A stretch of 8,729 nucleotides of DNA from Pseudomonadota bacterium (GTDB taxonomy: Bacteria; Pseudomonadota; Gammaproteobacteria; UBA5335). Positions 8,367-8,729 of the stretch are shown piece after piece (position 1 is the stretch's first letter; each line of letters starts with the position of its first letter). The notes under the pieces are model-generated. The model was not told the DNA's origin. It saw only the letters and a list, made by a program, of their open reading frames with translations, and ran no database searches. A program made the translations under genes and the position numbers. Location of the stretch: positions 1 through 8,729 of the forward strand of contig PKCW01000041.1 of NCBI GenBank assembly GCA_002862965.1, in the 5' to 3' direction.

Positions 8367-8392
8367 GCAGCGCCGGCTTGCGCCGGCGCTGC
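8367..8392 (-). terminator. Perfect 11-bp hairpin downstream of the PmoC/AmoC-family gene
   Basis: GCAGCGCCGGC (8367-8377) is perfectly complementary to GCCGGCGCTGC (8382-8392) around a 4-nt loop (GCAA on the minus strand, a GNRA tetraloop). It begins 23 nt after the stop of the C-subunit gene. On the minus strand it is followed by TCGTTC, not a real U-run, so it may be a weak intrinsic terminator, a 3'-end stabiliser, or both. It is the best stem in the window and marks a transcription-unit boundary before rep. Confidence 0.6.
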
Positions 8393-8415
8393 CTTCGTCG
8401 AACAGGCTGCCTTGC

Positions 8416-8729
8416 TCAGCCGATGGCGGTCGCCTTCACATTCAAGGTGGTCAGTTCACGGACGCGCTGCAGGATCTGGATGATCAGCCCGCCGATGGCG
8501 AACAGCCCCCAGCCCAGCACCACGAAGCCCCAGTGGATGGGCGCGGCGAACAGTTCCTCGGCGTAGAAGAAGGTGTGACCCCACTCGTTCAGGCCAAGAT
8601 TCGGCATGATCAAGACCGGCGCAGCGGCAATCAGAGCCATCGGCAAGGACACACGCTTCGTGAAGTAAGGCACGCGGGTGTGCAGCAGGGCAAAACCCAG
8701 GATGGCACCCACGGCGCCCAGCGGGATGG
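8416..8729 (-). CDS. pmoC/amoC: Copper membrane monooxygenase subunit C (PmoC/AmoC family), C-terminal part, cut by right edge
   Basis: The last 103 residues of an integral inner-membrane subunit of particulate methane/ammonia/short-alkane monooxygenase (about 250-290 aa in full). Three hydrophobic segments are visible: around GAVGAILGFALL, LPMALIAAAPVLIMP and HWGFVVLGWGLFAIGGLII. The family hallmark NLGLNEWGHTF is present, followed by EELFAAPIHWGF. The Asn (codon 8589-8587), the His four residues on (8577-8575) and the His 14 residues further (8535-8533) match the spacing of the CuD ligands N227, H231 and H245 of Methylococcus capsulatus PmoC, recalled from the literature. HWGFVVLGW recalls nitrifier AmoC more than methanotroph PmoC (HYGF). 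The frame stays open to the edge, so the GTG at 8712 is not the start. Substrate cannot be assigned. rep, not an A subunit, follows. Confidence 0.88.
   Translation of the reverse strand, partial: IPLGAVGAILGFALLHTRVPYFTKRVSLPMALIAAAPVLIMPNLGLNEWGHTFFYAEELFAAPIHWGFVVLGWGLFAIGGLIIQILQRVRELTTLNVKATAIG

Noticed and set aside
8416..8712. Stand-alone 98-aa membrane protein starting at GTG 8712
   Set aside because: The frame continues open to the window edge, and the sequence is the C-terminal part of the longer PmoC/AmoC family, so it is a truncated view and not a small gene.

Overview
The window comes from a GC-rich bacterium, most likely a gammaproteobacterium. Three things suggest this: a Rep-type (not PcrA/UvrD-type) helicase that aligns over its whole length with the enterobacterial protein, an AcrR/TtgR-type regulator divergent from an AcrAB/MexEF-like efflux operon, and an E. 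coli-like trehalose gene pair. The right edge carries the end of a copper membrane monooxygenase C subunit (PmoC/AmoC family), which points to a methane-, ammonia- or short-alkane-oxidising organism. Codon third positions are strongly G/C, so long open frames on the opposite strand are common and are not genes.

Left block (1-3661): an RND multidrug efflux operon read on the minus strand. A lipoprotein membrane-fusion protein (1613-2863) overlaps by 4 nt, as ATGA, with the inner-membrane RND permease, which runs off the left edge. Divergent from it on the plus strand is a TetR-family repressor (3053-3661). The 189-bp gap between them is locally AT-rich. It holds a 15-bp direct repeat with a 37-bp period and a motif resembling the TtgR operator, so it is the probable shared control region.

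Centre (3791-6234): otsB then otsA on the plus strand. These are the phosphatase and synthase of the UDP-glucose route to trehalose, an osmo- and desiccation-protectant. A 107-bp gap with a GC-rich hairpin separates them.

Right block (6253-8729), minus strand: the complete replication-restart helicase gene rep converges on otsA with only 18 bp between the stops. Upstream of rep, on the same strand, are the last 103 residues of the PmoC/AmoC-family subunit, followed by a perfect 11-bp hairpin.

The most noteworthy item is this C subunit. It keeps the Asn-x3-His...His set corresponding to the CuD site of methanotroph PmoC, yet differs from the usual sequence between those ligands. It is followed by rep rather than by an A subunit. 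It is therefore either a stand-alone C copy or the last gene of a cluster not in canonical C-A-B order. All stretches without genes are shorter than 200 bp. No tRNA, rRNA, CRISPR array or insertion sequence was seen.
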